A DNA stretch of 64,000 nt from Maricaulis sp. (GCF_030149425.1 NZ_JASBRQ010000078.1:20764-84763); one strand, 5' to 3'. Counted from the stretch's first letter, positions 9,007 through 18,263 are shown. The notes: generated by a model not told the origin, from the sequence alone. Program-made: numbers and translations.

Positions 9007-10063
9007 CTTCATCGCCATGACGTGCCTCGGCAATCAGGGCCAGAGCCCGATCCAGCGCGGCATCAGCATCGGCGGGGACATCCGGGGTGATCGGCTGGCC
9101 CTCGATGCGGCCGGTATGGCGCGAATAATAATCGGCAATCGGCAGGAAGAGCAGCATGCCGCCGGGCAGGTCGAAGGGCTGCTGGGACAGCATTTCACCT
9201 GCCGTCGCTTCCCCGACCACCTCGACCCGCCCCGCTGACTGCAGCGCTTCGACTGCCATTTCGGCGGCACTGGCGGTCTGGCCGCTGGTCAGCACATAGA
9301 CCGGTCCGCCAAACACCGCCTCGCCCGGCTGGAACCGCACCCGGATCACAGCGCGCTCGACGATATCGGCCCAGAAAGCCCGCACCGACCAGCCGGACCA
9401 GGGCTCCAGCTCCGCCAACTCGGTCGCGCCGGGAAGCTGCGCATTATGATCCGTCCAGCGGCGCGATATAAAGAAGCCAGCATCGAGCGGCTCATCGATC
9501 AGCCCCGACACGATCGGACGCATGGCAAAGGCGCCCCCCTCATTTTGCCGCAGATCGATGATCACCGCCTCCGCATCCTGTGCAGCGATGTCCCGGAAAG
9601 CGGTCTCGATAGCCGCGATCGTGTCCTGCCCCATCATGGTGTGAACGCTGAGAATGGCGGTCCGCCCGTTCCAGGACAGATCGGTGGCTTCGGCGCCGGC
9701 GTTCATGCTGTCAAAATAGGCGCTCATCGACGCTGCATCGGCGTCACTCGCGGTCAGATTGACGTGCGAGAACGGCCCATCCGCCCAGATGGCGCGGAAT
9801 CCATCGAGAAAAGCCTCACGCGAGGATGCCGTCTCTCCCAGCTCGCGCAGGGCGGTCATAGTCCGGCGATATCCCTCGCCCTCCAGCTCCTCAGCATTGA
9901 AATGATGCTCTTGGATCAGCGCTTCGATCTCTTCCACCACAGGCCGGAAATCGGATTGCGCCGATTGCGCGCTAGCGGCGGCAATCATGGCCCCCAGCCC
10001 CACCGCGGCGAGCGCGGCCTTTACGGCCGGCACCAGCATCCCAACAAGTCTTTTGAGCGGCAT
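8993..10063 (-). CDS. S41 family peptidase, exported
   Basis: A 356-residue protein with an N-terminal signal peptide (MPLKRLVGMLVPAVKAALAA..., likely cleaved after ASA). The C-terminal S41 protease core has IIDLRQNEGG and the catalytic serine context TSGQTASAAEM. No PDZ domain is obvious, so it is closer to short tricorn/retinol-binding-like S41 proteins than to CtpA. The third ATG is chosen because GAAGGAG sits at good spacing. It probably degrades or processes peptides in the periplasm; the substrate is unknown. Confidence 0.85.
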   Translation of the reverse strand: MPLKRLVGMLVPAVKAALAAVGLGAMIAAASAQSAQSDFRPVVEEIEALIQEHHFNAEELEGEGYRRTMTALRELGETASSREAFLDGFRAIWADGPFSHVNLTASDADAASMSAYFDSMNAGAEATDLSWNGRTAILSVHTMMGQDTIAAIETAFRDIAAQDAEAVIIDLRQNEGGAFAMRPIVSGLIDEPLDAGFFISRRWTDHNAQLPGATELAELEPWSGWSVRAFWADIVERAVIRVRFQPGEAVFGGPVYVLTSGQTASAAEMAVEALQSAGRVEVVGEATAGEMLSQQPFDLPGGMLLFLPIADYYSRHTGRIEGQPITPDVPADADAALDRALALIAEARHGDEAIVR

Positions 10064-10163
10064 GATCATCTCCTTCTTCGGTGTGTCGCTCGGCATCTGC
10101 CTTGCGGTCATCCCTAGAGACGCTGGGCCGGGTGTTTCGACCTGAATCGCGATTTAGAACTTT

Positions 10164-11249
10164 TTATCGGTCTGATTTTTCAGCCGCATCGGACAGCGCG
10201 GCCTTGCGGTAGGCGAGCGGTGTCGCGCCGGTTTCCTGTTTGAAGGAACGGTTGAAATTGGACTTGGTATTGAAGCCCGAGGCCAGCATGACATCGAGGA
10301 CGGTCTGATCGGCCTGCTCCGGATCGCCGAGCATCTTGCAGGCATGCTTGACGCGCAGGCTGTTGACGTAATCCGAAAAATTCCGCCCCCGGCCGGCATT
10401 GATCGCCTGCGAGACGGTGACCGGATTGACCAGGAGCTGGCGCCCGAGGCTTTTCACGGTCAGTCCCGGCCGCAAATAGGCCGCGCTGACCTCCATATGG
10501 GCATCGATCTTCTCCATCAGCTCCGCCAGGTCAGCATGGTCCGCCCGCGCCGGCGGCTGGGCGATGTCGCGGTCCTCCTGTCCGACGCCCTCGAACAATT
10601 CCGGATATTGCATCCCATGAAAGATCAGCAGGCTGACCATGGCCAAAAGGCCGGCAAACAGGACGAGCTCGACCGCGCGGCTTGCCTCGGCATACCCCAT
10701 CGCACCCAGGGCCACGCTGACGACATTCAAGGTCAGCAACCCGAATTGCACCGCGACGAGGCGCGACAGCCAATTCAGCTCGACCGGCTCGAAGTCCGCC
10801 CGGGTTTGCGCGAGGATGTAATGAAACCGGCTCAGCCGACGCCAGGTCAAAACCGCGTAGACCCCCAGGCTGATCAAGATACCCGCCGCGAGGAGGAAAA
10901 TGCTGATCGAGGTCGCCAGGGCGATCAGCGTCGCCAGTCCGGCCGGGACGGCATGCCAGAGCGACCCGATGGATATTGCGACCTGTTTTTCCGCCAGGCA
11001 GCGCCCATAAAGCCAGATCAGGGGCCCGTAGGCGTATCCCATACCGACCGCGACTGCGTTGAGCAGTCCCAGATTCACCAAGGGCCCGAGCAGGTTGATC
11101 GCCATATGGCCGGCCAGCACCAGCACCAACCCGGCCAGAAACCGGTTGGGCAGCTGAGCCAGCCGCCCGTTCAAACTCAAGAACAGAATGAACAGGGCCG
11201 ACTGGATAATGATGAAGTATTGGATCGACTGGATAAGCCCGTCCACCAT
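10164..11249 (-). CDS. AraC-family regulator with N-terminal membrane domain
   Basis: Of 361 residues, about 1-225 contain six or seven hydrophobic helices. The C-terminal about 255-350 form an AraC DNA-binding domain, with LGRQLLVNPVTVSQAINAG in the first HTH and VMLASGFNTKSNFNRSFKQ plus TGATPLAYRK in the second. This architecture suggests a membrane sensor coupled directly to DNA binding. The gene is divergent from the antiporter and upstream of the S41 peptidase; which it controls is unknown. A similar but distinct protein lies at 51786-53045. Confidence 0.88.
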   Translation of the reverse strand: MVDGLIQSIQYFIIIQSALFILFLSLNGRLAQLPNRFLAGLVLVLAGHMAINLLGPLVNLGLLNAVAVGMGYAYGPLIWLYGRCLAEKQVAISIGSLWHAVPAGLATLIALATSISIFLLAAGILISLGVYAVLTWRRLSRFHYILAQTRADFEPVELNWLSRLVAVQFGLLTLNVVSVALGAMGYAEASRAVELVLFAGLLAMVSLLIFHGMQYPELFEGVGQEDRDIAQPPARADHADLAELMEKIDAHMEVSAAYLRPGLTVKSLGRQLLVNPVTVSQAINAGRGRNFSDYVNSLRVKHACKMLGDPEQADQTVLDVMLASGFNTKSNFNRSFKQETGATPLAYRKAALSDAAEKSDR

Positions 11250-11455
11250 TCGCCTGCCCGCCTCCGTTTGACCCCGATGCAGCCTGCCGAGTTATCTAGC
11301 CGATCAGACCGCCCGGCACCACTTGCGCCGCATGCCCAAGCTCTACGCGCATCGCGTCAATCTGCGCTCTGGAAGGACATGGCCGGATGGCTCTACTGTG
11401 TTAGCGAACCTCCCTATTCTCCGTTCCCGGAGAGCTCGCCGGACAAAGGCCCGTC

Positions 11456-13066
11456 ATGGACTTCCAGTGGATCGCAATCGCCCTCGGCGACGTTGTTTGG
11501 ATCTTCATTGCCTTTGTGCTCGGCCTGCTCGCCCGCTTCGCCGGCCTGCCGCCCCTGGTCGGGTTCCTGGCCACAGGCTTCCTGCTTAACGCCTATGGCA
11601 TCGCCAGCGGCGAGATGCTGGAGAAACTCTCTGATCTGGGGATCACGCTTCTTCTCTTCACCGTCGGGCTGAAACTCAATCTGCGCACGCTGGCTCGTCC
11701 GCAGGTTTGGGCCGTGACCAGCCTGCACACCTCGGTCATCGTCGTGGCATTCGGCTTCGCCATTTATGGGCTCGCCTTGGCCGGAGTCCCCTTCCTGTCC
11801 GATCTCGATCTGCCGCGCGCCCTCCTGATCGCCTTCGCACTGAGCTTTTCCAGTACTGTCTTCGTCGTCAAAGCGCTGGAAGAACGCGGTGAGATGACAT
11901 CGATGCACGGCCGCATCGCTATCGGCATTCTGGTCATGCAGGATATCGCGGCCGTTGTCTTCCTTGCGGTCTCCACCGGCGCCCTCCCGTCAGTCTGGGC
12001 CGTTTTCATCGTCCTGCTGATCCCGCTGCGCCCGCTCCTGCACCGGCTGCTCGAACGTGTCGGCCATGGCGAACTGCTCGTACTCTACGGCTTCCTACTG
12101 GCGATGGGCGGAGCGGAATTATTCGAACTGGTAGAGATGAAGGGCGATCTGGGCGCGCTGGTGCTGGGTCTGCTGATGGCCAACCATCCCAAGGCGGACG
12201 AGCTGGCCAAGACCATGCTCAGTTTCAAGGACCTGTTCCTCTTGGGCTTCTTCCTGTCGATCGGCCTCGCCGGTCAGCCCACCCTGGAAACGCTGGCCAT
12301 CGGCGCCCTACTTGCGCCCGCAGTCCTGCTCAAATCCGCGCTGTTCTTCTATCTCCTGACCCGCTTCAAGCTGCGCGCCCGCACCGGACTGCTCGCCTCT
12401 CTCAATCTCAACACATACAGCGAATTCGGTCTTATCGTTGCGGCCATCGGCGTCGCCAATGGCTGGATCGACAATCAGTGGCTGATTGTCATAGCCATCG
12501 CCTCAGCGCTGTCCTTCGCCATGGCCGCAGCCCTGAACACGTTTGCGCACCGGCTCTACACCCGCCACCGCGATCTCTGGAAGCGACTGCAGCGCGAAGA
12601 CCTGATCACGGACGACCAGTCACTGGACACAAGGGGCGCCACGATTGCGATCATCGGCATGGGCGGCGTGGGCACGGGCGCGTTCGACAAGATGCGCGAG
12701 ATCCATGGCGATGTTGTTATCGGCATCGATATCGACCCGATTACCGCCGGCAATCAGTGTGAGATCGGCCGCAATGTGCTGCATGGCGACCCCAGCGATG
12801 CGGATTTCTGGGACCGCATCCAGGCGGCGCACAAACTCGATCTGGTGCTGCTGGCTCTGCCCAAGGTGACCACCAATCTTGCCGTCGTGCGCCAGCTGAA
12901 AATGGCCGCTTTCAGTGGTGAGATCGCGGCTATAGCCAAATTCCCCGACGAGGTCGCAGCGCTGGAAGACGCGGGCGCCGCAACCGTATTCAATATCTAC
13001 ACCGAAGCAGGAGCTGGATTTGCCGGGCATGTGATGGCTCAAAAAGGCAAGCAACCCTCCTCCTGA
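11456..13066 (+). CDS. Kef-type cation:proton antiporter with RCK/TrkA-N domain
   Basis: A 536-residue CPA2 protein. About a dozen membrane helices run from residue 10 to 370, with the family segment ALSFSSTVFVVKALEERGEM. A cytoplasmic TrkA-N Rossmann domain starts near 395 (IAIIGMGGVGTGAFDKM). It would exchange K+ (or another monovalent cation) for H+ across the inner membrane, gated by nucleotide binding. The ATG at 11456 follows an AAAGG-like stretch. It stands alone, followed by a terminator candidate. Confidence 0.88.
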   Translation: MDFQWIAIALGDVVWIFIAFVLGLLARFAGLPPLVGFLATGFLLNAYGIASGEMLEKLSDLGITLLLFTVGLKLNLRTLARPQVWAVTSLHTSVIVVAFGFAIYGLALAGVPFLSDLDLPRALLIAFALSFSSTVFVVKALEERGEMTSMHGRIAIGILVMQDIAAVVFLAVSTGALPSVWAVFIVLLIPLRPLLHRLLERVGHGELLVLYGFLLAMGGAELFELVEMKGDLGALVLGLLMANHPKADELAKTMLSFKDLFLLGFFLSIGLAGQPTLETLAIGALLAPAVLLKSALFFYLLTRFKLRARTGLLASLNLNTYSEFGLIVAAIGVANGWIDNQWLIVIAIASALSFAMAAALNTFAHRLYTRHRDLWKRLQREDLITDDQSLDTRGATIAIIGMGGVGTGAFDKMREIHGDVVIGIDIDPITAGNQCEIGRNVLHGDPSDADFWDRIQAAHKLDLVLLALPKVTTNLAVVRQLKMAAFSGEIAAIAKFPDEVAALEDAGAATVFNIYTEAGAGFAGHVMAQKGKQPSS

Positions 13067-13129
13067 CACCCCACGCCGGTTTCAAAAAACTCCTGAATTC
13101 AGAGAATTACACCTATTGCGAGCGCACCC

Positions 13130-13158
13130 GATGCGTTACTCGCATCATGCGTTTTTTT
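13130..13158 (+). terminator. Candidate rho-independent terminator after the antiporter gene
   Basis: GATGCG and CGCATC form a six-pair stem with a five-base loop; five bases later comes a run of seven T. The gap between stem and T-run makes it a weaker match than the terminator at 15368. Confidence 0.4.
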
Positions 13159-13485
13159 CTACCTATTCGCGATCTACATCTGGGAGCGGGCAGCCCGAGC
13201 GCATCACTCTCAGCGAAAAATTTTCAGAAACCCCTAAGATTTCGAGTGCTTGCACCGATTCGAAATGTCTTGAAGTTTTGAAATGAATACCCGCAACATA
13301 CTGCTTTTGCAGTATTTAAAATGAACCACGACGACCGTCGACATCTTGTCCCGGACAAATTTCCACAATCGGATTCTGTTTTCTTGACCGTGTCAGCCCG
13401 TATTCGCTGGACTTAGCCTTAAAGTTGTGAGCTGATTGGCGCGCCTTAAATACCGTTTAACGCAACCAAATTGAGGGGGAACGCC
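13159..13485 (+). promoter_or_regulatory. Long upstream region of the tail-collar operon
   Basis: This AT-richer stretch has no gene I can support. It holds a perfect inverted repeat at 13298-13315 (ATACTGC-TTTT-GCAGTAT) and ends in a strong ribosome binding site (GAGGGGGA) for the first tail-collar gene. It must contain the operon promoter, but I could not fix a -35/-10 pair. Confidence 0.4.
13298..13315. repeat. Perfect inverted repeat ahead of the tail-collar genes
   Basis: ATACTGC-TTTT-GCAGTAT, seven-base arms and a four-base loop, about 170 bases upstream of the first exported tail-collar gene. It could be an operator or an RNA hairpin. It lacks a following T-run typical of a terminator. 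Confidence 0.45.
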
Positions 13486-14100
13486 ATGTTACCAACGCTG
13501 AAACGCGCGATTGGTGGCCTTGCCATACTGCTATCAACAACCGTCGCCGCTACCACGCCAACCCAGGCTGACAGTAATCCGTATCTCGGCGACGTCATGC
13601 CGGTCGGGTTCGGGTTTTGCCCGCGTGGCTGGGCCCCAGCGGAAGGCCAGCTACTGTCGATCGCACAGTATGATGCGCTCTTCTCACTGCTGGGTACGAC
13701 CTATGGCGGCGATGGACGCTCGAGTTTTGCCCTGCCGGACCTGCGCAGCCGGGTTGTCGTCGGCGACGGACGCGCGCCGGGACTTCGCAATTGGGGCTGG
13801 GGTGCCCGATTTGGCACCGAAACCGTAACGCTGATCTCCAACAACCTGCCATCACACAGTCACTCGGTGAATTTGACCCCGGCTACGACCAATCTGTCCA
13901 ACTCCCCGGTCAATGCCATGATCTATGAGCGCAATGCGGGCGCTATCGACGGCTTCACCGATCAGCCCAATAACCTGGTGGCTATGCGTGCCGGGTCGAT
14001 CAGCAATACCGGCGGCGGTCAGTATCTCGACATCCGACAGCCGACGCTGGCCATTCACTGGTGCATTGCGCTCCAGGGCATCTATCCCTCGCGCAACTGA
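13486..14100 (+). CDS. Exported phage tail-collar (microcystin-dependent-like) protein 1
   Basis: A 204-residue protein with a signal peptide (hydrophobic stretch to about residue 27). A tail-collar/MdpB-like domain follows: YLGDVMPVGFGFCPRGW, LFSLLGTTYGGDGRSSFALPDLRSR, then LPSHSHSVNL, ending CIALQGIYPSRN. The family is known from phage tail fibres and bacterial microcystin-dependent proteins. The export signal and lack of any nearby phage gene argue for a cell-surface or secreted role. The strong AGGGGG site sets the ATG. It is first of three tandem paralogues. Confidence 0.85.
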   Translation: MLPTLKRAIGGLAILLSTTVAATTPTQADSNPYLGDVMPVGFGFCPRGWAPAEGQLLSIAQYDALFSLLGTTYGGDGRSSFALPDLRSRVVVGDGRAPGLRNWGWGARFGTETVTLISNNLPSHSHSVNLTPATTNLSNSPVNAMIYERNAGAIDGFTDQPNNLVAMRAGSISNTGGGQYLDIRQPTLAIHWCIALQGIYPSRN

Positions 14101-14126
14101 TCAGCTCGGAAACCGGAGATAAAGTT

Positions 14127-14717
14127 ATGAAACTCAAATCTGCACTTCTCGCGGCCGCGCTGATGGGCGCCGGCCTGGCCACAGCTCCGAGCGCATCGGC
14201 CCAGGAACCCTTCGTCGGTGAACTGCGCCTGTTCGGGAATAATTTCTGCCCGCGTAGTTGGGCCATGGCTCAGGGCCAGCTGCTGCCCATTGCTCAGAAC
14301 ACGGCCTTGTTCTCCTTGCTGGGAACCACCTATGGCGGCGATGGCCGCACCACTTTCGCCCTGCCGAATTTCGAAGGGCGCACACCCGTCGGCGTTGGCC
14401 GGGGCCCAGGCCTCAGCAATTACGTCTGGGGCGAACGTTCAGGTGCCGACATGCGTGTTCTAAGCAGCACGCAAATGCCGAGCCACAGCCACACGATGCG
14501 GGCATCGAACAACGTTATCGACACGCATGATGGTGCGGGTGACCTGTTCGGCGATTTCGGCGGCTTCCTGGCCTATGGCAGTAACACGAATGGCGGGCAG
14601 ATGAATAATGCCACGATCGCCAATACGGGTGGCGGCCAGTCCTTCTCGGTGCAGCAGCCGCAAATCGTCATGAACTGGTGCATCGCACTCGCTGGCGTCT
14701 ATCCGTCGCGCAACTAA
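14127..14717 (+). CDS. Exported phage tail-collar protein 2
   Basis: A 196-residue paralogue of its neighbours. A clear signal peptide (MKLKSALLAAALMGAG..., cleaved after ASA) is followed by the tail-collar core GTTYGGDGRTTFALPNFEGR, the histidine stretch MPSHSHTM and the ending CIALAGVYPSRN. The 26-base gap and GGAGA site ahead of the ATG place it in the same operon. As in its paralogues, a Cys sits in FCPRS/G near the mature N-terminus and another in WC near the C-terminus, so a disulfide is possible after export. Confidence 0.85.
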   Translation: MKLKSALLAAALMGAGLATAPSASAQEPFVGELRLFGNNFCPRSWAMAQGQLLPIAQNTALFSLLGTTYGGDGRTTFALPNFEGRTPVGVGRGPGLSNYVWGERSGADMRVLSSTQMPSHSHTMRASNNVIDTHDGAGDLFGDFGGFLAYGSNTNGGQMNNATIANTGGGQSFSVQQPQIVMNWCIALAGVYPSRN

Positions 14718-14755
14718 CCGCCACTTGTTTCGACCCAGATTGGGAGATTTTTTTC

Positions 14756-15337
14756 ATGCTTAAAGCATTAACGAGACTTTCAGTGGCCGCAGGCGCTGCC
14801 GCTACCCTCGCCGGAGCTGCACAGGCCGCTCCGGGTACGTTCCTCGGCGACATTCAGCTTGAGGGCTTCAACTTCTGTCCGCGCGGCACGCTCGAAGCTG
14901 CCGGCCAGCTTTTGCCGATCAACCAGAACCAGGCCTTGTTCTCGCTCTACGGGACCACCTATGGGGGCGATGGACGCACGACCTTTGCCTTGCCGGATCT
15001 GCGCGGCAGGGTCGCTGTGGGCTACGGTGCAGGACCGCGGCTGGGAACGCGCACGGGCGAAGAAACCCGCACGCTGACCGTCGCCAACATGCCGGCACAT
15101 AATCACCGGGTAAATACGGGCACCAGCGGCGTTGTGACCAATCCGACCAATGCTTCAATCACCGAATTGCCCGTGGGCGTGGATGTTTTCAGCGTCCCGG
15201 CCAACCCGACCGGCAGCACCATGAACAGCGCGATGATCGCCAATACGGGGGGCGGCCAAGCCTTCGATATCATCATGCCGACGCTGGCGATGAAATGGTG
15301 TGTCACCACACAGGGCACATTCCCGCCGCGCAACTAG
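14756..15337 (+). CDS. Exported phage tail-collar protein 3
   Basis: The third paralogue, 193 residues. The signal peptide ends near AAQA. The core has FNFCPRG, LFSLYGTTYGGDGRTTFALP, MPAHNH and a C-terminal WCVTTQGTFPPRN. It diverges most in the centre, where tail-collar proteins carry their variable region. GGGAGA lies upstream. It is the last gene before a strong terminator, so the three form a closed transcription unit. Confidence 0.85.
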   Translation: MLKALTRLSVAAGAAATLAGAAQAAPGTFLGDIQLEGFNFCPRGTLEAAGQLLPINQNQALFSLYGTTYGGDGRTTFALPDLRGRVAVGYGAGPRLGTRTGEETRTLTVANMPAHNHRVNTGTSGVVTNPTNASITELPVGVDVFSVPANPTGSTMNSAMIANTGGGQAFDIIMPTLAMKWCVTTQGTFPPRN

Positions 15338-15367
15338 CGCCGGGGACCATTGCCTTATGCACAAGAG

Positions 15368-15403
15368 CAGCTGCCGTCCCCAGTGACGGCAGCTGTTTCT
15401 TTT
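15368..15403 (+). terminator. Strong rho-independent terminator
   Basis: CAGCTGCCGTC and GACGGCAGCTG form an 11-pair GC-rich stem around a six-base loop, followed by TTTCTTTT. It ends the tail-collar operon 30 bases after its last stop and separates it from the acyl-AMP ligase cluster. Confidence 0.9.
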
Positions 15404-15499
15404 GACAGGAACTTAACTTGCGCCTGAACCCGCTACGATACTAGCTTTCGCAACAGGCCGTGGCGCGTTGGGGGAAGGCGTGCCCGCCCGGGGAATAAA

Positions 15500-17140
15500 A
15501 TGAGCAGTTTCATACGGCACCTTGTGGACACCGCACCGCAATCCCGGCTGGGGCAGAGCGGGGCGGCGGCCATTTCCTTCGCGGGCCGCGGCGGCGTAGT
15601 TGCGACGCAGCACACGCTGGACGACCTGCTGCAGCGTTCGGCCGGCATAGCGTCGTCCATTGTCAGCGAGATCAAAGCCGATCGCGTTGCCCTGGCCTTT
15701 CCGACAGGTATCGATTTTGTCTCGACCTTCCTGGCCTGCCTGATGGCCGGCAAGCTGGCCGTGCCGATCCCGACACCTCGGCACGGGCCGCAGAGCCAGC
15801 GCATAGCAACAATCCTGGCCAATGCGCAGACAGAAGACGTGATCTGCCAGAGCGCTGACCTGGCCGTCTTTGCGGATATGGTCAGCGCTGGCGGTGCGGG
15901 CGCCATGCGCAGCTGGGCCGTCGAGGACCTGAGCCGTTCCGGCCAGGCGACTGACATCGAGGCTCTGCCGGGCTTTGACCGCCCGGCCTCTGACCTGGTT
16001 TTCCTGCAATATACCTCCGGCTCGACACAGGACCCGACCGGGGTGGGCATCAGCAATGGCAATGCGCTGGACAATGCAGCCAAGGCGAAGCGGGCCTATC
16101 TCATGGGCTCCGAGCAGTTCGTGAACTGGATGCCGCATTTCCACGATATGGGCCTGGTAGGCGGCATACTGATACCGCTGGCCCTGGGCATGCCGAGCGT
16201 ACAGATGGCGCCCTTCAGCTTTCTGCAAAGACCGGTCGACCTGCTCAAGCTGATCGCATCCCTGCCGGAAGTGGTCTGCGGCGGCCCTGCCTTCTCCCTC
16301 AACATCCTGATGGACCGGGTGCCGCGCGATGTCGCCGATGAACTCGACCTGTCGAGCTGGCGCCGCCTGTTTTGCGGCGGCGAGCCCATTCCCGCCGGCC
16401 TGTTCGATCGTTTCCGCGCCCATTTCCGCAACGCCGGCTTCCGCCCCGAAGCGCTCTACGCCACCTATGGCATGGCAGAGACCACGCTCTATGCCGCAGG
16501 CGGCTACGTTCCGGAACCGCTCAGCGCTGGCGCGGAATTATTCGAAGCGTGCAGCCTCTCGCTCGAGGATCAGAGCCATCTGTGTATCGTCGATCCGGAC
16601 AGCGGCGAAAGCGTCGCACAAGGCGATACCGGTGAGATCTGGATGACCGGCGCCTCGATCGGCCAGGTCTTCAAGGCGGGCGAGGCGGCAGGCACGACGG
16701 GACAGGGCGAGCTCAATGGCCGCCGCTATCATCGTACCGGCGATCTCGGGAAAATCATCGGCGACCGTCTCTATGTCACCGGCCGGATCAAGGATGTTCT
16801 GATCATCAACGGCCAGAACATCATGGCCAGCGAAGTCGAGTGGGCCGCGGCGGAGTTGTCGGATGCGCTCAACCCGCTCGCCGCGGCGGCCTACCAGATG
16901 GATGACGATCAGTCCTGCTATCTCGAGATCGAGCTCAGGGGCAAAGCCGAGGCCGGCGCCGATCACAGCGCCCTTACAACGCGCATGCATGCCCGGCTGG
17001 CCAGCCAGTTCGGTATCGATTTCAAGCAAATCTGCATCCGCAAACGCGGTAGCCTGCCCCGCACGTCCAGCGGCAAGATCCAGCGCTCGCGGGTCAAACA
17101 GGATCGCGGCGCTCCCCGCCTCGAAAGCGCCCATGACTAA
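15500..17140 (+). CDS. Fatty acyl-AMP ligase (FAAL)
   Basis: A 546-residue adenylate-forming enzyme. The ATP loop YTSGSTQDPTGV lacks the usual lysine, as seen in FAALs, which make acyl-adenylates for transfer to an acyl carrier protein rather than to CoA. Other landmarks are NWMPHFHDMGL, YGMAETTLY, the hinge region HRTGDLGKIIGDRLYVTGR and the catalytic lysine in SSGKIQRSR. It lies directly ahead of a P450-like gene and an ACP, so it most likely loads that carrier. GGGGAATAAA precedes the ATG. Its stop overlaps the P450 start by eight bases. Confidence 0.9.
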   Translation: MSSFIRHLVDTAPQSRLGQSGAAAISFAGRGGVVATQHTLDDLLQRSAGIASSIVSEIKADRVALAFPTGIDFVSTFLACLMAGKLAVPIPTPRHGPQSQRIATILANAQTEDVICQSADLAVFADMVSAGGAGAMRSWAVEDLSRSGQATDIEALPGFDRPASDLVFLQYTSGSTQDPTGVGISNGNALDNAAKAKRAYLMGSEQFVNWMPHFHDMGLVGGILIPLALGMPSVQMAPFSFLQRPVDLLKLIASLPEVVCGGPAFSLNILMDRVPRDVADELDLSSWRRLFCGGEPIPAGLFDRFRAHFRNAGFRPEALYATYGMAETTLYAAGGYVPEPLSAGAELFEACSLSLEDQSHLCIVDPDSGESVAQGDTGEIWMTGASIGQVFKAGEAAGTTGQGELNGRRYHRTGDLGKIIGDRLYVTGRIKDVLIINGQNIMASEVEWAAAELSDALNPLAAAAYQMDDDQSCYLEIELRGKAEAGADHSALTTRMHARLASQFGIDFKQICIRKRGSLPRTSSGKIQRSRVKQDRGAPRLESAHD

Positions 17141-18212
17141 GCATGTCGATGTGCGCGACCCGGAGAACATCCGGCCCGCGCTGATGAGCCAGAGCCTCAG
17201 CGTCAACCGGATCGGCGATCTCTATAACGGCCTCGACCGGCAGTTCGGCGTGCCTCTCGACGCGTTTCACGACTATGTCGCGCACTCGATCTTCTTTTCC
17301 GAAGGCGAGACACACAAGACGCTGAAACGCGCCGCTTCCATGGCCAGCCGGACCAGCCTGCTCAATACCCGGGTCGACTACCGCGCCATCGCCGGCAGCA
17401 TCGCCGCCAGCCTGCCCACCGGTTCGCCCGTCAACCTCGCCGAGGCCTACAGCGCCGCCTTCGTCAATCGCGTCGTCGTCGAGGCCTATGGCCTTAACCC
17501 TCAGGCACTCGATGACTACGACCGCTGGCGCAATAATCTGGAATATCTGCTCTCGGAACTCCCGCCCTGGCGCCAGGTCAAACAGTTCAACACCTCCGCC
17601 GCCGAGCTGCATGCCTCGCTGGAAGACTGGTTTTCCCGCGAACAGGGCCGCCATCTGCGCGCATCCAGCCTGGCCGAGGCCTGTGAAGGACTGAGCTTGA
17701 GCGAGACCGCTTATGTGGGCGCGGCCCTCCTGCTCGGCGGTATCGCCACCAGCTACACGCTGAGCAATGCGCTCCATCTGGTTCTGTCCGATGCCGGGCG
17801 ATTTGCCGACTGGAAGGCGGCGTTCGCAGAGGATGCAGCCCTTGCGGCACGGAAAATGGTCGGCGTCTGCTCCGCTGTCGCCTCGGTCACCCGGCTCTGC
17901 GTGGACGAGGTGGAGATCGGCACTCACCGTTTTGATCGGGGCGACAGGGTTCGCATCCACCTGACGCCTGAGATCACACCGGCAGCGGCTTGTCCGCACG
18001 CCGCGAAGGCCAGCCATGTCGGCTTCGGCATAGGTCGACATAAATGCGTCGGGGAAATGCTCGCTTACGAGATCATCGCGGCTGGCTTGCCGGTTTTCTT
18101 CGAGCAATTCACTCACTGCGAGTTAGACGCGGAGGCGGTCGTTCGCGACCAATCCCACCCGCTCGCCCGGCTCAAAACCCTGCCGGTCGTTCTGGGCCGG
18201 GCGGACGACTGA
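17133..18212 (+). CDS. Cytochrome P450-like protein, degenerate
   Basis: This 359-residue protein has the heme-thiolate loop FGIGRHKCVG (Cys305) and a helix-C-like HKTLKR motif, identifying a P450. It is shorter than usual (about 400). At the ExxR position I read LAAR (237-240), and the I-helix reads GGIATS, without the usual acid before the threonine. Proton delivery and heme-pocket stability may therefore differ from a standard monooxygenase. It sits between the FAAL and the ACP and may act on the ACP-bound acyl chain. Whether it is an active oxygenase is open. Confidence 0.75.
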   Translation: MTKHVDVRDPENIRPALMSQSLSVNRIGDLYNGLDRQFGVPLDAFHDYVAHSIFFSEGETHKTLKRAASMASRTSLLNTRVDYRAIAGSIAASLPTGSPVNLAEAYSAAFVNRVVVEAYGLNPQALDDYDRWRNNLEYLLSELPPWRQVKQFNTSAAELHASLEDWFSREQGRHLRASSLAEACEGLSLSETAYVGAALLLGGIATSYTLSNALHLVLSDAGRFADWKAAFAEDAALAARKMVGVCSAVASVTRLCVDEVEIGTHRFDRGDRVRIHLTPEITPAAACPHAAKASHVGFGIGRHKCVGEMLAYEIIAAGLPVFFEQFTHCELDAEAVVRDQSHPLARLKTLPVVLGRADD

Positions 18213-18263
18213 CCCGGTATCACAGGCATCAAAGACATCAACACACCCAGGGGGACGTAGAGA

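Noticed and set aside
10145..10154. AATCGCGATT palindrome upstream of the S41 peptidase
   Set aside because: At ten bases it is short enough to occur by chance in this GC-rich DNA; not listed as an operator.
13486..15337. Prophage remnant suggested by three tail-collar domains
   Set aside because: No integrase, capsid, terminase, lysis or attachment site is near. The proteins carry export signals and have their own terminator.
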